From NCBI RefSeq assembly GCF_900078195.1, contig NZ_FJVE01000007.1, positions 2,356,001-2,420,000 of the forward strand: DNA of 64,000 bases, written 5' to 3'. How positions within the stretch are numbered: the first letter of the stretch is position 1; each line of letters opens with the position of its first letter. The position numbers and the translations under genes are program-made. The notes under the pieces were generated by a model. The model had not been told where the DNA came from and did no database searches. It was given only the letters and a program-made list of their open reading frames with translations. Below, one piece after another: positions 26,722 to 34,813 of the stretch. The DNA is from Clostridium sp. Marseille-P299. Lineage in GTDB: Bacteria; Bacillota; Clostridia; Lachnospirales; Lachnospiraceae.

Positions 26722-28128
26722 ATGAAACAAAAAACATATGTCGAGGATGTGAGCCGTGGTATCTATGACGAGATTGTAAACCTAGCTCCAGATTTAATGG
26801 TAAATGCAGGTCTCACTCCTGAAATCGTAACACAGATTTCTAAGGAAAAAAACGATCCTGAATGGATGCTAGAGCATCGTTTAAAATCACTTGAACTTTA
26901 TCATAAAATTGCAGTTCCAAACTGGGGTCCTTCCCTTGAAGGTCTTAATATTGAAGACATTGTAACTTATGTAAAACCAAAAACTAAGATGAATTCTTCT
27001 TGGGAGGAAGTACCGGAAGGAATTAAAAATACATTTGAACGGCTTGGTATTCCACAAGCAGAACGTACTTCTCTTGCTGGTGTTGGAGCACAATATGACT
27101 CAGAAGTAGTTTACCATAATGTTCGTGAAGAAGTGGCAGCACAAGGTGTTATCTATACCGATATTGAAAGTGCCCTACATGGTCCATATAGTGAAATGAT
27201 TAAAGATCATTTTATGAAACTTATTACACCTAGAGATCATAAATTTGCCGCACTTCATGGGGCTGTATGGTCTGGTGGATCTTTCGTATATGTGCCACCT
27301 GGAGTTAAGGTAGAGATTCCGTTACAATCGTATTTCCGTTTAAATGCAGCTGGCGCAGGTCAGTTTGAACATACATTAATTATTGTTGATAAGGGCGCAG
27401 ACTTACATTTCATTGAAGGGTGTTCTGCACCAAAATATAACGTGGCGAATTTACATGCTGGTGCGGTTGAATTATTTGTTGAAGAAGATGCAAAACTTCG
27501 TTACTCAACCATTGAGAATTGGTCAAAAAATATGTATAACTTAAATACAAAACGTGCCCATGTAAAACGTGGTGGTCACATTGAATGGGTTTCTGGTTCC
27601 TTTGGTTCCCATGTCTCCTGCTTATATCCTATGAGTATTTTAGCGGGTGAAAAAGCAAGTTGTGAATTTACTGGTATTACATTTGCTGGGGAAGGCCAAT
27701 CCCTAGACACTGGTGTTAAAGTACTTCACAAGGCACCGAATACCTATTCCAATATTAGTTCGAAATCTATTTCAAAAAGCGGTGGTGCAAGTACATTCCG
27801 TAGTTCCGTACGAGTAGCTCCTAATGCAAATGGTTGTAAATCCTCCGTTTCTTGTGAATCGCTTATGTTAGATGATCAATCACGTTCTGATACAATTCCT
27901 GTGATTGATGTTCAAACCGATAATGTTGACATCGGTCATGAAGCAAAAATTGGACGTATTAGTGATCAAGCAATCTTTTATCTTATGAGCCGTGGATTAA
28001 AAGAATCAGATGCAAGGGCGTTAATTGTTAATGGATTTGCAAATCCAATTGCGAAAGAACTCCCATTAGAATATGCCGTTGAAATGAACAATCTTATTTC
28101 TCTTGAAATGGAAGGAACCATCGGCTAG
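26722..28128 (+). CDS. sufB: Fe-S assembly scaffold SufB
   Basis: SufB is the scaffold on which clusters are built, in complex with SufC and SufD. The 468-residue protein has the family blocks GVGAQYDSEVVYHNVREE, HGAVWSGGSFVYVPPGVKV, FTGITFAGEGQSLDTG and SSKSISKSGGASTFRS. It starts two bases after the sufC stop with GAGGAGG upstream, so translation is coupled. Confidence 0.97.
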   Translation: MKQKTYVEDVSRGIYDEIVNLAPDLMVNAGLTPEIVTQISKEKNDPEWMLEHRLKSLELYHKIAVPNWGPSLEGLNIEDIVTYVKPKTKMNSSWEEVPEGIKNTFERLGIPQAERTSLAGVGAQYDSEVVYHNVREEVAAQGVIYTDIESALHGPYSEMIKDHFMKLITPRDHKFAALHGAVWSGGSFVYVPPGVKVEIPLQSYFRLNAAGAGQFEHTLIIVDKGADLHFIEGCSAPKYNVANLHAGAVELFVEEDAKLRYSTIENWSKNMYNLNTKRAHVKRGGHIEWVSGSFGSHVSCLYPMSILAGEKASCEFTGITFAGEGQSLDTGVKVLHKAPNTYSNISSKSISKSGGASTFRSSVRVAPNANGCKSSVSCESLMLDDQSRSDTIPVIDVQTDNVDIGHEAKIGRISDQAIFYLMSRGLKESDARALIVNGFANPIAKELPLEYAVEMNNLISLEMEGTIG

Positions 28129-28130
28129 AA

Positions 28131-28180
28131 AGGTTGAAAAAGGACATTTCAACCTACGATATAAGCTGCCGATAGGCAGC
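28131..28180 (+). promoter_or_regulatory. two stem-loops between sufB and sufD
   Basis: AGGTTGAAA (28131-28139) pairs with TTTCAACCT (28147-28155), and GCTGCC (28165-28170) with GGCAGC (28175-28180). Neither has a T-run. The second directly precedes the sufD ribosome binding site GGAGG. Confidence 0.6.
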
Positions 28181-28193
28181 ATGGAGGTAGACT

Positions 28194-29312
28194 ATGAATT
28201 ATATAAATCAGCTTCCAGTAAATACCTGGAATCATTTAAAAGTAAATCAAGGCACTCTTGAAATTGATGTGCCAAATACTCTCCTACCATTCCAGCCTTC
28301 TAATTTATTCAAGCTTCCAGAAAGCTTACATTTAGAGGATAAGGAATTGCAGGAATTTAAAGAAATTAGTGAGAAACATTTTAATAAAAATGAAATAGAA
28401 CTTCAGGAGTTTATGAATCAATCCAAAAATGCTACGTTGTATCTTCATGCTAAACAAAATGAAGTGATTCAAAATCCAATTACAGCTAGCTATCTCTTGG
28501 ATGATAAAAATCGTTATCTCTTGGATGAAAATATAATTATCGCTGAGGAAGGTAGTGAAATTACTATCTTACTTGATTATAAATCAAAAGCAGAAGGCTC
28601 TTTTGTACATGGTGGTATTACAAAACTTTATGCAAAAAAGAATTCGAAAATTAATTTAATACAAGTGCAGCTTCTTAATGATGAGAGTCTTCATTTTGAT
28701 CAGATTCTTGGATATGTGGAAGATAGTGCAAGTATTAATGTAACCCAAATTGAACTGGGCGCAAGTAAAAACTTTGTTGGTAGTGAAGTTATCTTAGCGA
28801 GTGACGCTGCTTCTTATGAGAATCAGACGATTTATCTTGGAACAGAGAAACAGACGATTGATATGAATTATCTTGCTAAACACTACGGAAAACATAGTAA
28901 GAGTAAAATGATTGCTAAGGGCTGTTTGGATGATCAAAGCAAAAAAATATTCCGAGCAACCATAGATTTTAAACGTGGTTGTAATGCTTCCACTGGCGAA
29001 GAACTTGAGGAAACACTTTTATTAAGCCCGAACATTAAAAACCAATCCGTACCATTGATTTTATGCGAAGAAGAGGATGTTTCTGGTGTGCATGCTGCAA
29101 ACATTGGTAATTTAAAAGATAGTCAATTATTTTACCTTATGTCTCGTGGTTTAACTGCGGAAGAAGCGAAACAACTTTTAATTCGTTCAAGATTACAAAG
29201 TATTTATGAACGTGTACCAAATGATAGCTTAAAGGCTGAGATAGAATCTTATATTTCTGAGAAGTTGAAATCATCCTTGGTACAAAGTAAAGATTTGGAT
29301 TACATTTTATAA
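28194..29312 (+). CDS. sufD: Fe-S assembly protein SufD
   Basis: SufD is the partner of SufB in the SufBCD complex. The 372-residue protein shares the C-terminal SufBD core: ATIDFKRGCNASTGEELEET, LCEEEDVSGVHAANIG and LFYLMSRGLTAEEAKQLLIR. It is more divergent at the N-terminus, as usual. GGAGG precedes the ATG. Confidence 0.94.
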   Translation: MNYINQLPVNTWNHLKVNQGTLEIDVPNTLLPFQPSNLFKLPESLHLEDKELQEFKEISEKHFNKNEIELQEFMNQSKNATLYLHAKQNEVIQNPITASYLLDDKNRYLLDENIIIAEEGSEITILLDYKSKAEGSFVHGGITKLYAKKNSKINLIQVQLLNDESLHFDQILGYVEDSASINVTQIELGASKNFVGSEVILASDAASYENQTIYLGTEKQTIDMNYLAKHYGKHSKSKMIAKGCLDDQSKKIFRATIDFKRGCNASTGEELEETLLLSPNIKNQSVPLILCEEEDVSGVHAANIGNLKDSQLFYLMSRGLTAEEAKQLLIRSRLQSIYERVPNDSLKAEIESYISEKLKSSLVQSKDLDYIL

Positions 29313-29330
29313 TATAAAACAAAAAGAAAT

Positions 29331-29432
29331 GAGGGTGTTATAAATTATTAAGTTGATATTGTTACTTTATCTTATAACACCCTCAATAAGCCTCCGGTAT
29401 CTATGGACTTTGATGAACATAGAATACCAAGG
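29331..29432 (+). promoter_or_regulatory. stem-loops between sufD and sufS
   Basis: A perfect 13-bp stem (29331-29343 with 29372-29384, GAGGGTGTTATAA) is followed by a weaker stem (29395-29404 with 29422-29432). There is no U-run, so this is more likely an mRNA stability or processing structure than a terminator. Confidence 0.6.
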
Positions 29433-29452
29433 TAATTAAAAAGGAGCTTATT

Positions 29453-30679
29453 ATGAAAACGATTGACCGAAATGACTTCCCGCTTTTAACCTCGTATCAG
29501 GTGAATGGTAAGCCACTTATTTATTTCGATAATGCGGCCACTACTCAAAAACCTTTGCAAGTGTTAAAAGCTGAGGAAGATTATTATAAAACACAAAACG
29601 CTAATCCTTTGCGAGGTTTTTATAACCTTGGAATTGAAGCCACGAAAGCTTATGAAGATGCTAGACATACTGTTGCTTCTTTCATCAATGCAAAGGACAA
29701 GGAAATTGTATTCACTAGAAATACAACCGAATCAATAAATTTAATTATGTATAGTTACGCACTAAATGTGCTAAAGCCTGGTGATGAAATTGTGATTTCT
29801 ATCTTAGAACATCATAGCAATCAAATTCCTTGGCAACAAGCTGCAAAAATGACTGGCGCAACTCTTAAGTATCTATATTCGGATAAAGAAGGTATTATTT
29901 CTGAGGAAGAAATAGAGGAAAAAATTACAGATAAAACTAAAATAGTTGCATTTACACACGTATCAAATGTACTAGGTGTAATGCCACCTGCTAAAAAAAT
30001 CATAGCTAAAGCTCATGAAGTAGGTGCAATTGTTGTTCTTGATTGTGCACAAAGTATTGCTCATACTCCGATTGATGTAAAAGAAATGGATATGGACTTT
30101 GCTGTATTTTCTGGACATAAAATTTATGGACCTATGGGAATTGGTGTTCTCTATGGTAAATACGAGATTTTAAAAGATATGCCGCCATTTCTTACTGGTG
30201 GTGAAATGATTGAGACGGTTCAAGAGCAAAGCGCAACTTTTGCAGACGTTCCAGAACGTTTTGAAGCAGGTACACAAAATGCTGCAGGTGCCATTGGCTT
30301 AGCAAGTGCACTCTCTTACTTATCCGAAATCGGCTTTGAACAAATAATTAAGACCGAAGAAGAATTAATGAAGTATCTTATGGATGGATTAAAGGATATT
30401 CCAGAAGTAACTGTTTTCGGACCAAAAGATGCGAAACAGCATCATGGAGTAGTATCATTCCAAATAAAAGATGTACATCCACACGATGTTGCCACTATTT
30501 TAAATGAAGATGGCATTGCAATTCGAGCTGGTCATCACTGTGCGCATCCATTGATGCAATACCTTGGTGTACACGCAACTTGTAGAGCTAGTATATCATT
30601 TTATAATACAAAAGAAGAAGTAGATTATTTTATCAATAAATTAAAACAGGTAAGGAGGTGGCTTCACAATGGATCTTAG
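29453..30679 (+). CDS. sufS: cysteine desulfurase SufS
   Basis: This PLP enzyme releases sulfur from cysteine for cluster assembly. The 408-residue group II protein has YFDNAATTQKP, RNTTESINL, ILEHHSNQIPWQ, the PLP lysine in FSGHKIYGPMGIGVLYG and the active cysteine in HATCRASISFYNT. AAGGAG precedes the ATG. It overlaps sufU, its sulfur acceptor. Confidence 0.97.
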   Translation: MKTIDRNDFPLLTSYQVNGKPLIYFDNAATTQKPLQVLKAEEDYYKTQNANPLRGFYNLGIEATKAYEDARHTVASFINAKDKEIVFTRNTTESINLIMYSYALNVLKPGDEIVISILEHHSNQIPWQQAAKMTGATLKYLYSDKEGIISEEEIEEKITDKTKIVAFTHVSNVLGVMPPAKKIIAKAHEVGAIVVLDCAQSIAHTPIDVKEMDMDFAVFSGHKIYGPMGIGVLYGKYEILKDMPPFLTGGEMIETVQEQSATFADVPERFEAGTQNAAGAIGLASALSYLSEIGFEQIIKTEEELMKYLMDGLKDIPEVTVFGPKDAKQHHGVVSFQIKDVHPHDVATILNEDGIAIRAGHHCAHPLMQYLGVHATCRASISFYNTKEEVDYFINKLKQVRRWLHNGS

Positions 30680-31091
30680 ACAAATCTATACGCAGATCAT
30701 TAACGAACATAACAACAATAGCTACCATAAACATCACCTCGAGAATCCAACGGATACAAAGGATGGCGTGAATCCAAGTTGTGGTGATGAAATAACCGTG
30801 GAACTAAAAATGAAAGATGATACCATTGTAGATGCTGCGTTTACTGGCTATGGCTGTGCTATCTCACAAGCATCTGCAGATATGATGATCGATGTTATAT
30901 TAGGAAAAAAAGTCGATGAAGCGAAAAAGCTCATTGATTTGTTCCAACGTATGATTCGAAATGAATTAACGGAAGAGGATGATCTTGAATTACTAGAAGA
31001 TGCAACTTCCTTGCAAGATATAGCGCATATGCCTGCTAGGGTAAAATGTGCGGTTCTTGGGTGGCATACGTTAGAGGAGATGCTGCCATAA
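30669..31091 (+). CDS. sufU: sulfur-transfer protein SufU
   Basis: SufU accepts persulfide sulfur from SufS in Gram-positive bacteria. The 140-residue protein has the three zinc/sulfur cysteines Cys38 (NPSCGDEI, with Asp40), Cys63 (GYGCAISQASADM) and Cys127 (VKCAVLGW). The ATG overlaps the sufS end by 11 bases, and AGGAGG lies inside sufS. It is the last gene of the operon. Confidence 0.95.
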   Translation: MDLRQIYTQIINEHNNNSYHKHHLENPTDTKDGVNPSCGDEITVELKMKDDTIVDAAFTGYGCAISQASADMMIDVILGKKVDEAKKLIDLFQRMIRNELTEEDDLELLEDATSLQDIAHMPARVKCAVLGWHTLEEMLP

Positions 31092-31194
31092 ATTCTCCAC
31101 GTTGTATCTGATTGTGGTTTCAATTAGAGTTTTGAAAGATTAAACTGTCCATTTAGATAATAGAACCTTCATATAATTACATTTAAATCTTAAT

Positions 31195-31237
31195 AAAAAA
31201 GGCTATATACTAGATTAAAAATAGTACATAGCCTTTT
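31195..31237 (+). terminator. terminator of the suf operon
   Basis: The stem 31197-31212 / 31222-31237 (AAAAGGCTAT/ATAGCCTTTT) ends in TTTTCCTT. Confidence 0.85.
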
Positions 31238-31360
31238 CCTTAATTTATTAATATATTAAATTGCTATATCTCTTTAATATTTTCATTTTGCATTTTTCGT
31301 ATATCTATTTTGGATGGTACAATCCTTATTAAGCAAATTAATTACTTTAATGTTGAAACT

Positions 31361-31798
31361 TTAATATCCTTCATCTATTACCTCCCAGACGCTTTCTAAA
31401 TCCTTTCTTGCTAATACAATATTTCTAGGTGGATTATCAGAATCAATTATCTCAACTAAAAAAGTTATTAAATTTTGTTTATCATATTCATCTACATATT
31501 CATTATATAAACTAACTGTTAAATCATAGTGAATCGATTGAACTTTAAATGAAGTATTTTCATAATATTCTTTAGCAACAGCTTCTGCATTTTCAATTTC
31601 TTCTTTTGAAAACTGAAACTCTTTATCTGCCTCTTGTGTTATATTCGGTGCTTGTGATGTATTAGGTGCTTGTGTTATTTTATAAACATCACTAACTTTG
31701 TCATGTAAATCAAATGATTTTGAATCATTTTTATTATTGCATCCATATAAAGCTATTATAATTACACATGAAATAATAATTGAATAGAATCTCTTCAT
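31361..31798 (-). CDS. small lipoprotein of unknown function
   Basis: The 145-residue protein has a signal peptide with lipobox ALYGC (Cys20). A Thr/Gln/Pro-rich stretch with a repeated QAPN motif follows, then a C-terminal domain of about 90 residues. That domain (NAEAVAKEYYENTSFKVQSI...) is reminiscent of small DUF4829/NTF2-like lipoprotein domains, but I cannot assign it firmly. AGGAG precedes the ATG. It lies 50 bases downstream of the secreted amidase and is probably cotranscribed. Confidence 0.7.
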   Translation of the reverse strand: MKRFYSIIISCVIIIALYGCNNKNDSKSFDLHDKVSDVYKITQAPNTSQAPNITQEADKEFQFSKEEIENAEAVAKEYYENTSFKVQSIHYDLTVSLYNEYVDEYDKQNLITFLVEIIDSDNPPRNIVLARKDLESVWEVIDEGY

Positions 31799-31850
31799 AT
31801 AATCTCCTATTATTTGTCTTTAAAATATACCTAACCTATTAAATTGTTGA

Positions 31851-32924
31851 TTATCTCATATTATAAATATAGAAACCATTAGAATCTACCTTTGAACTCA
31901 ATTTAGCAGTTATAGTATTTCCAGTATGTGCCCCTATAGTGAAGTCTGGATATGAATACTCCACAATTATAAGAGTATGATAAGCTCTTCCATTACTATT
32001 TAACAATGAAACTGCATCCCCCCTATATCCATATGAATATGAAGTGCTATCCACAGCAGTAAATTTCTTATATGAAGTAGCATTTTCCTGCCAAAATCCC
32101 CTAAATGCATCAGCCCCTCTCCATGTAGATGATACATTCTTAGTGTCTAACGAAGTACCTTTAGAAAACCAATTTGCCCAGTTTTCTGCTGCAGTTTGGG
32201 TTCCTGGTGTACCTTTCATAGTTTTTCCTCCAGCATATAAACACTGTGATATAAAATTCGCACAATCTCCATAATAAGACCAATCTGGATAATTAGAATT
32301 ATAACTGCTGTAATATTTTTGTGCATAACTAACTGCACTTGCATAATCATATGTTGCTCGTGGTTGAATAGTCTTTTTATTGCTAATCTTCTCCTCTGGC
32401 ATATCTTTTAATTTTAATACCCATTCATATGCCTCAATATAAGAGTCAACATTTCTTATATTAACATTATCGATGTTCATTATTTTTTCATAATTACTTT
32501 TTAAATAATTTAAATTTTCTTCCCAGCTTACTATACTAGCCTCTTGCCCTGAATCATTAATAAGATTTACTATATAAATCTCTTCTTCCATCATTCTTGC
32601 ATATGCTTCATCAACTTCTTCATTTACATCTACTTCATCATTAGTATCTAATTTTTCATTTCTTTTATTATAAGTGCTTGAAGGACTTTTTTCTTCATAA
32701 AGTTCATCAATCAATATAAGCTTTTCCTCTAAATTAAGATTAGGGTATACTTCATATACATAATTTTTAACACCATCATAAACTTCTTTTTCTTCTATAT
32801 TCATTTGTGACTGCTCTTTTTTTTCTGCAGCAAGCGCAGTTATACCAAAAAGACAAGTTATCATAAGCATACTTAGTATTGTAACCTTTAATTTCTTAAT
32901 AAATCCTCCATTTAATTTAGACAA
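31851..32924 (-). CDS. secreted amidase-domain (Amidase_6-like) protein
   Basis: The C-terminal about 150 residues match the putative amidase domain of secreted clostridial proteins. YDYASAVSYAQKYYSSYN, YGDCANFISQCLYAGG with a likely catalytic Cys, and AYHTLIIVEYS with a likely His are visible. The N-terminus is a signal peptide. The only conventional start in frame is a TTG at 32924 with a poor ribosome binding site. GGAGG sits just before an ATT at 32900, which would give a classical signal peptide MKKLKVTILSMLMIT. A likely target is peptidoglycan or a peptide amide. Confidence 0.78.
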   Translation of the reverse strand: MSKLNGGFIKKLKVTILSMLMITCLFGITALAAEKKEQSQMNIEEKEVYDGVKNYVYEVYPNLNLEEKLILIDELYEEKSPSSTYNKRNEKLDTNDEVDVNEEVDEAYARMMEEEIYIVNLINDSGQEASIVSWEENLNYLKSNYEKIMNIDNVNIRNVDSYIEAYEWVLKLKDMPEEKISNKKTIQPRATYDYASAVSYAQKYYSSYNSNYPDWSYYGDCANFISQCLYAGGKTMKGTPGTQTAAENWANWFSKGTSLDTKNVSSTWRGADAFRGFWQENATSYKKFTAVDSTSYSYGYRGDAVSLLNSNGRAYHTLIIVEYSYPDFTIGAHTGNTITAKLSSKVDSNGFYIYNMR

Positions 32925-33083
32925 TTAATTGTCTTTATTTATTAATACAATATAATACTATCTCATTTCCCCTCCTTCCTTTAGTTTCGTATCAATATAA
33001 ATAAATAGCCTATCAATTGTATTTTTTTTACAATTAATAAGCTAAGTTTATCAGACTTGAATTATTTGTCAATACAATTCTAC
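32925..33083. other. leader region of the amidase gene
   Basis: On the minus strand AGGAGG lies four bases before an ATG at 32966 that opens a two-codon frame (ATG AGA TAG), in the same frame as the amidase. A 16-bp palindrome, AGACAATTAATTGTCT, lies at about 32920-32935. The IS1380 element is inserted just upstream. Confidence 0.5.
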
Positions 33084-33088
33084 ATTAA

Positions 33089-34756
33089 CCTGAATTATTC
33101 ATGTAAGTAAATAACAAAGTTAATTTACTGATCTTTATATCAGCCCGTTGTTTTTTACTTTGATTTTATGATTTTACTTTTTTTAACAGTCAAAAAGAAA
33201 GGAATTTAACTAAGGTATTATTACTCTCTTTTTTTAACTGCCAATGTGCAACTCACTATCTACTCTAATAACCTTTGTAGTGGTCTTAGTGAATGTATTT
33301 TTGATAAAACCTCATTAAATTCATTTTTATAAGGGCAACTACTGCATAACTTAAAGATTAGATAGCGTGATTTCTTCGTTAGCCTTGCTGCTATTTTTAT
33401 AAGTTTTAAACGAATTGTATCAACTTGAAGATGTCTCATCTTCTTTGGTAAAACCATTCGACGAAACCAATTGAATATGTTATATGTTAACATATTGATT
33501 TGGAGTCGATTTTGATTAGTTATGAAATCATGATTTGGCATAGCATTCATATGAAAGCCTAGTTTTGCTTCTTTAATCATGTTTTCCATAGTCCCTCGAT
33601 TACAATAAAAACGTAAAATATCCTGGGCAGGAATCTCCATATTTGTAACGATGAATGTATAATTAGCTACCATTACTCCATATGGTTTTTCAATCTTGCA
33701 AACAATTCTACGAGGATATGCCCAGCTATCAGCAGCATACATGAATTCAGTATAAGTGCAAGCGTAATCAACAAGATTATTGTTTAATGATTCCATAAAA
33801 TCATAAACATCACCTTCAACCATCTTACGTAAGCGTGCTGATTCCTTCATACGAATAGCAAAACTCACACCATTGGTCTCTAACTTTTCATAAAGCATAA
33901 CGTCTGCGAAACCACTATCACCTCTTAAGAATAGTTGAGTATCTGGATAATTATCCATATATTCCAATAGGAGAGGATACAAAAAATTATGTGCGTCCTT
34001 TGAAGTGTAAGTATTTCCTGGTCTTAACTCAGCCTTTAATAAATCCTTAGTTAACCCATCAAATACTAATAATGGATGATATCCAACGTTTTGATAATGA
34101 GTATTATAGCTACTACCTTCTTGCGAACCATACGTAGTAAATGAAGTAGAGTCGACATCAAGAATGATCTGTTGTGGTTGTTCATAAGAATAAATCTTCT
34201 CACGTAATAGTTGATGAAGAACATCCATCTGCACAATACAGATGTCATCAAGACGATTCATAAAACGGCTTATTGTAGGTTGAGATGCCAATCTTTCTTT
34301 CGAAAGAATTTGAGTAAATATAGGATCAAAAGCCAATTCATCCGCATCATCATCTTGAAAGTACCCAGCGATGTTTTGAAAGATACGTTGCATGAGTATG
34401 GATGAATCAGAATGAATACGCTGTTTTGTATCAGTACTAAAATTCTCAGCAATGATAGAGGGGATCTTTAGTTTATTTATATATTCATAGAGTAAAAGTA
34501 ATCCAGAATCGGAGGAAAGTTCTCCTCCATTAAAATTTATTTTAATACGGTTATTGCATTCTAAGTGTAAATCCTGTAAACTAGACATATAAGGTTTCTC
34601 CTTTGTTTGATTTTGGGTCGCACTTAAATTTTAACAAAGAAGAGGCCTTTTTTCTATATCTAGATTTCACTTTTTAGGTGAAAGTAATAAATGTATGAAA
34701 CTCAGTATTAAAAAGGTATTGTATCATGCTAACAAGGTCAGCATGAATAATTCAGG
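33089..34756 (-). mobile_element. IS1380-family insertion sequence, intact
   Basis: The ends are 15-bp inverted repeats, CCTGAATTATTCATG at 33089-33103 and its complement at 34742-34756. The element is flanked by the direct duplication ATTAA (33084-33088 and 34757-34761). It is 1668 bp long with one transposase gene reading minus. The clean ends and duplication suggest a recent insertion. It separates the amidase gene from the TetM-like gene. Confidence 0.93.
33260..34588 (-). CDS. IS1380-family transposase
   Basis: This is a DDE transposase. The 442-residue protein has IILDVDSTSFTTYGSQEGS (first Asp), HPLLVFDGLTKDLLKAELRP, LFLRGDSGFADVMLYE (second Asp) and YCNRGTMENMIKEAKLGFH with the Glu, as in IS1380 enzymes. 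It is full length and free of stops. GGAGAAACC precedes the ATG. Confidence 0.95.
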   Translation of the reverse strand: MSSLQDLHLECNNRIKINFNGGELSSDSGLLLLYEYINKLKIPSIIAENFSTDTKQRIHSDSSILMQRIFQNIAGYFQDDDADELAFDPIFTQILSKERLASQPTISRFMNRLDDICIVQMDVLHQLLREKIYSYEQPQQIILDVDSTSFTTYGSQEGSSYNTHYQNVGYHPLLVFDGLTKDLLKAELRPGNTYTSKDAHNFLYPLLLEYMDNYPDTQLFLRGDSGFADVMLYEKLETNGVSFAIRMKESARLRKMVEGDVYDFMESLNNNLVDYACTYTEFMYAADSWAYPRRIVCKIEKPYGVMVANYTFIVTNMEIPAQDILRFYCNRGTMENMIKEAKLGFHMNAMPNHDFITNQNRLQINMLTYNIFNWFRRMVLPKKMRHLQVDTIRLKLIKIAARLTKKSRYLIFKLCSSCPYKNEFNEVLSKIHSLRPLQRLLE

Positions 34757-34813
34757 ATTAATTATATATAGGTAAAAGGTTTGATTACTAAAGCTATAAT
34801 ACACAAGTTAGAC

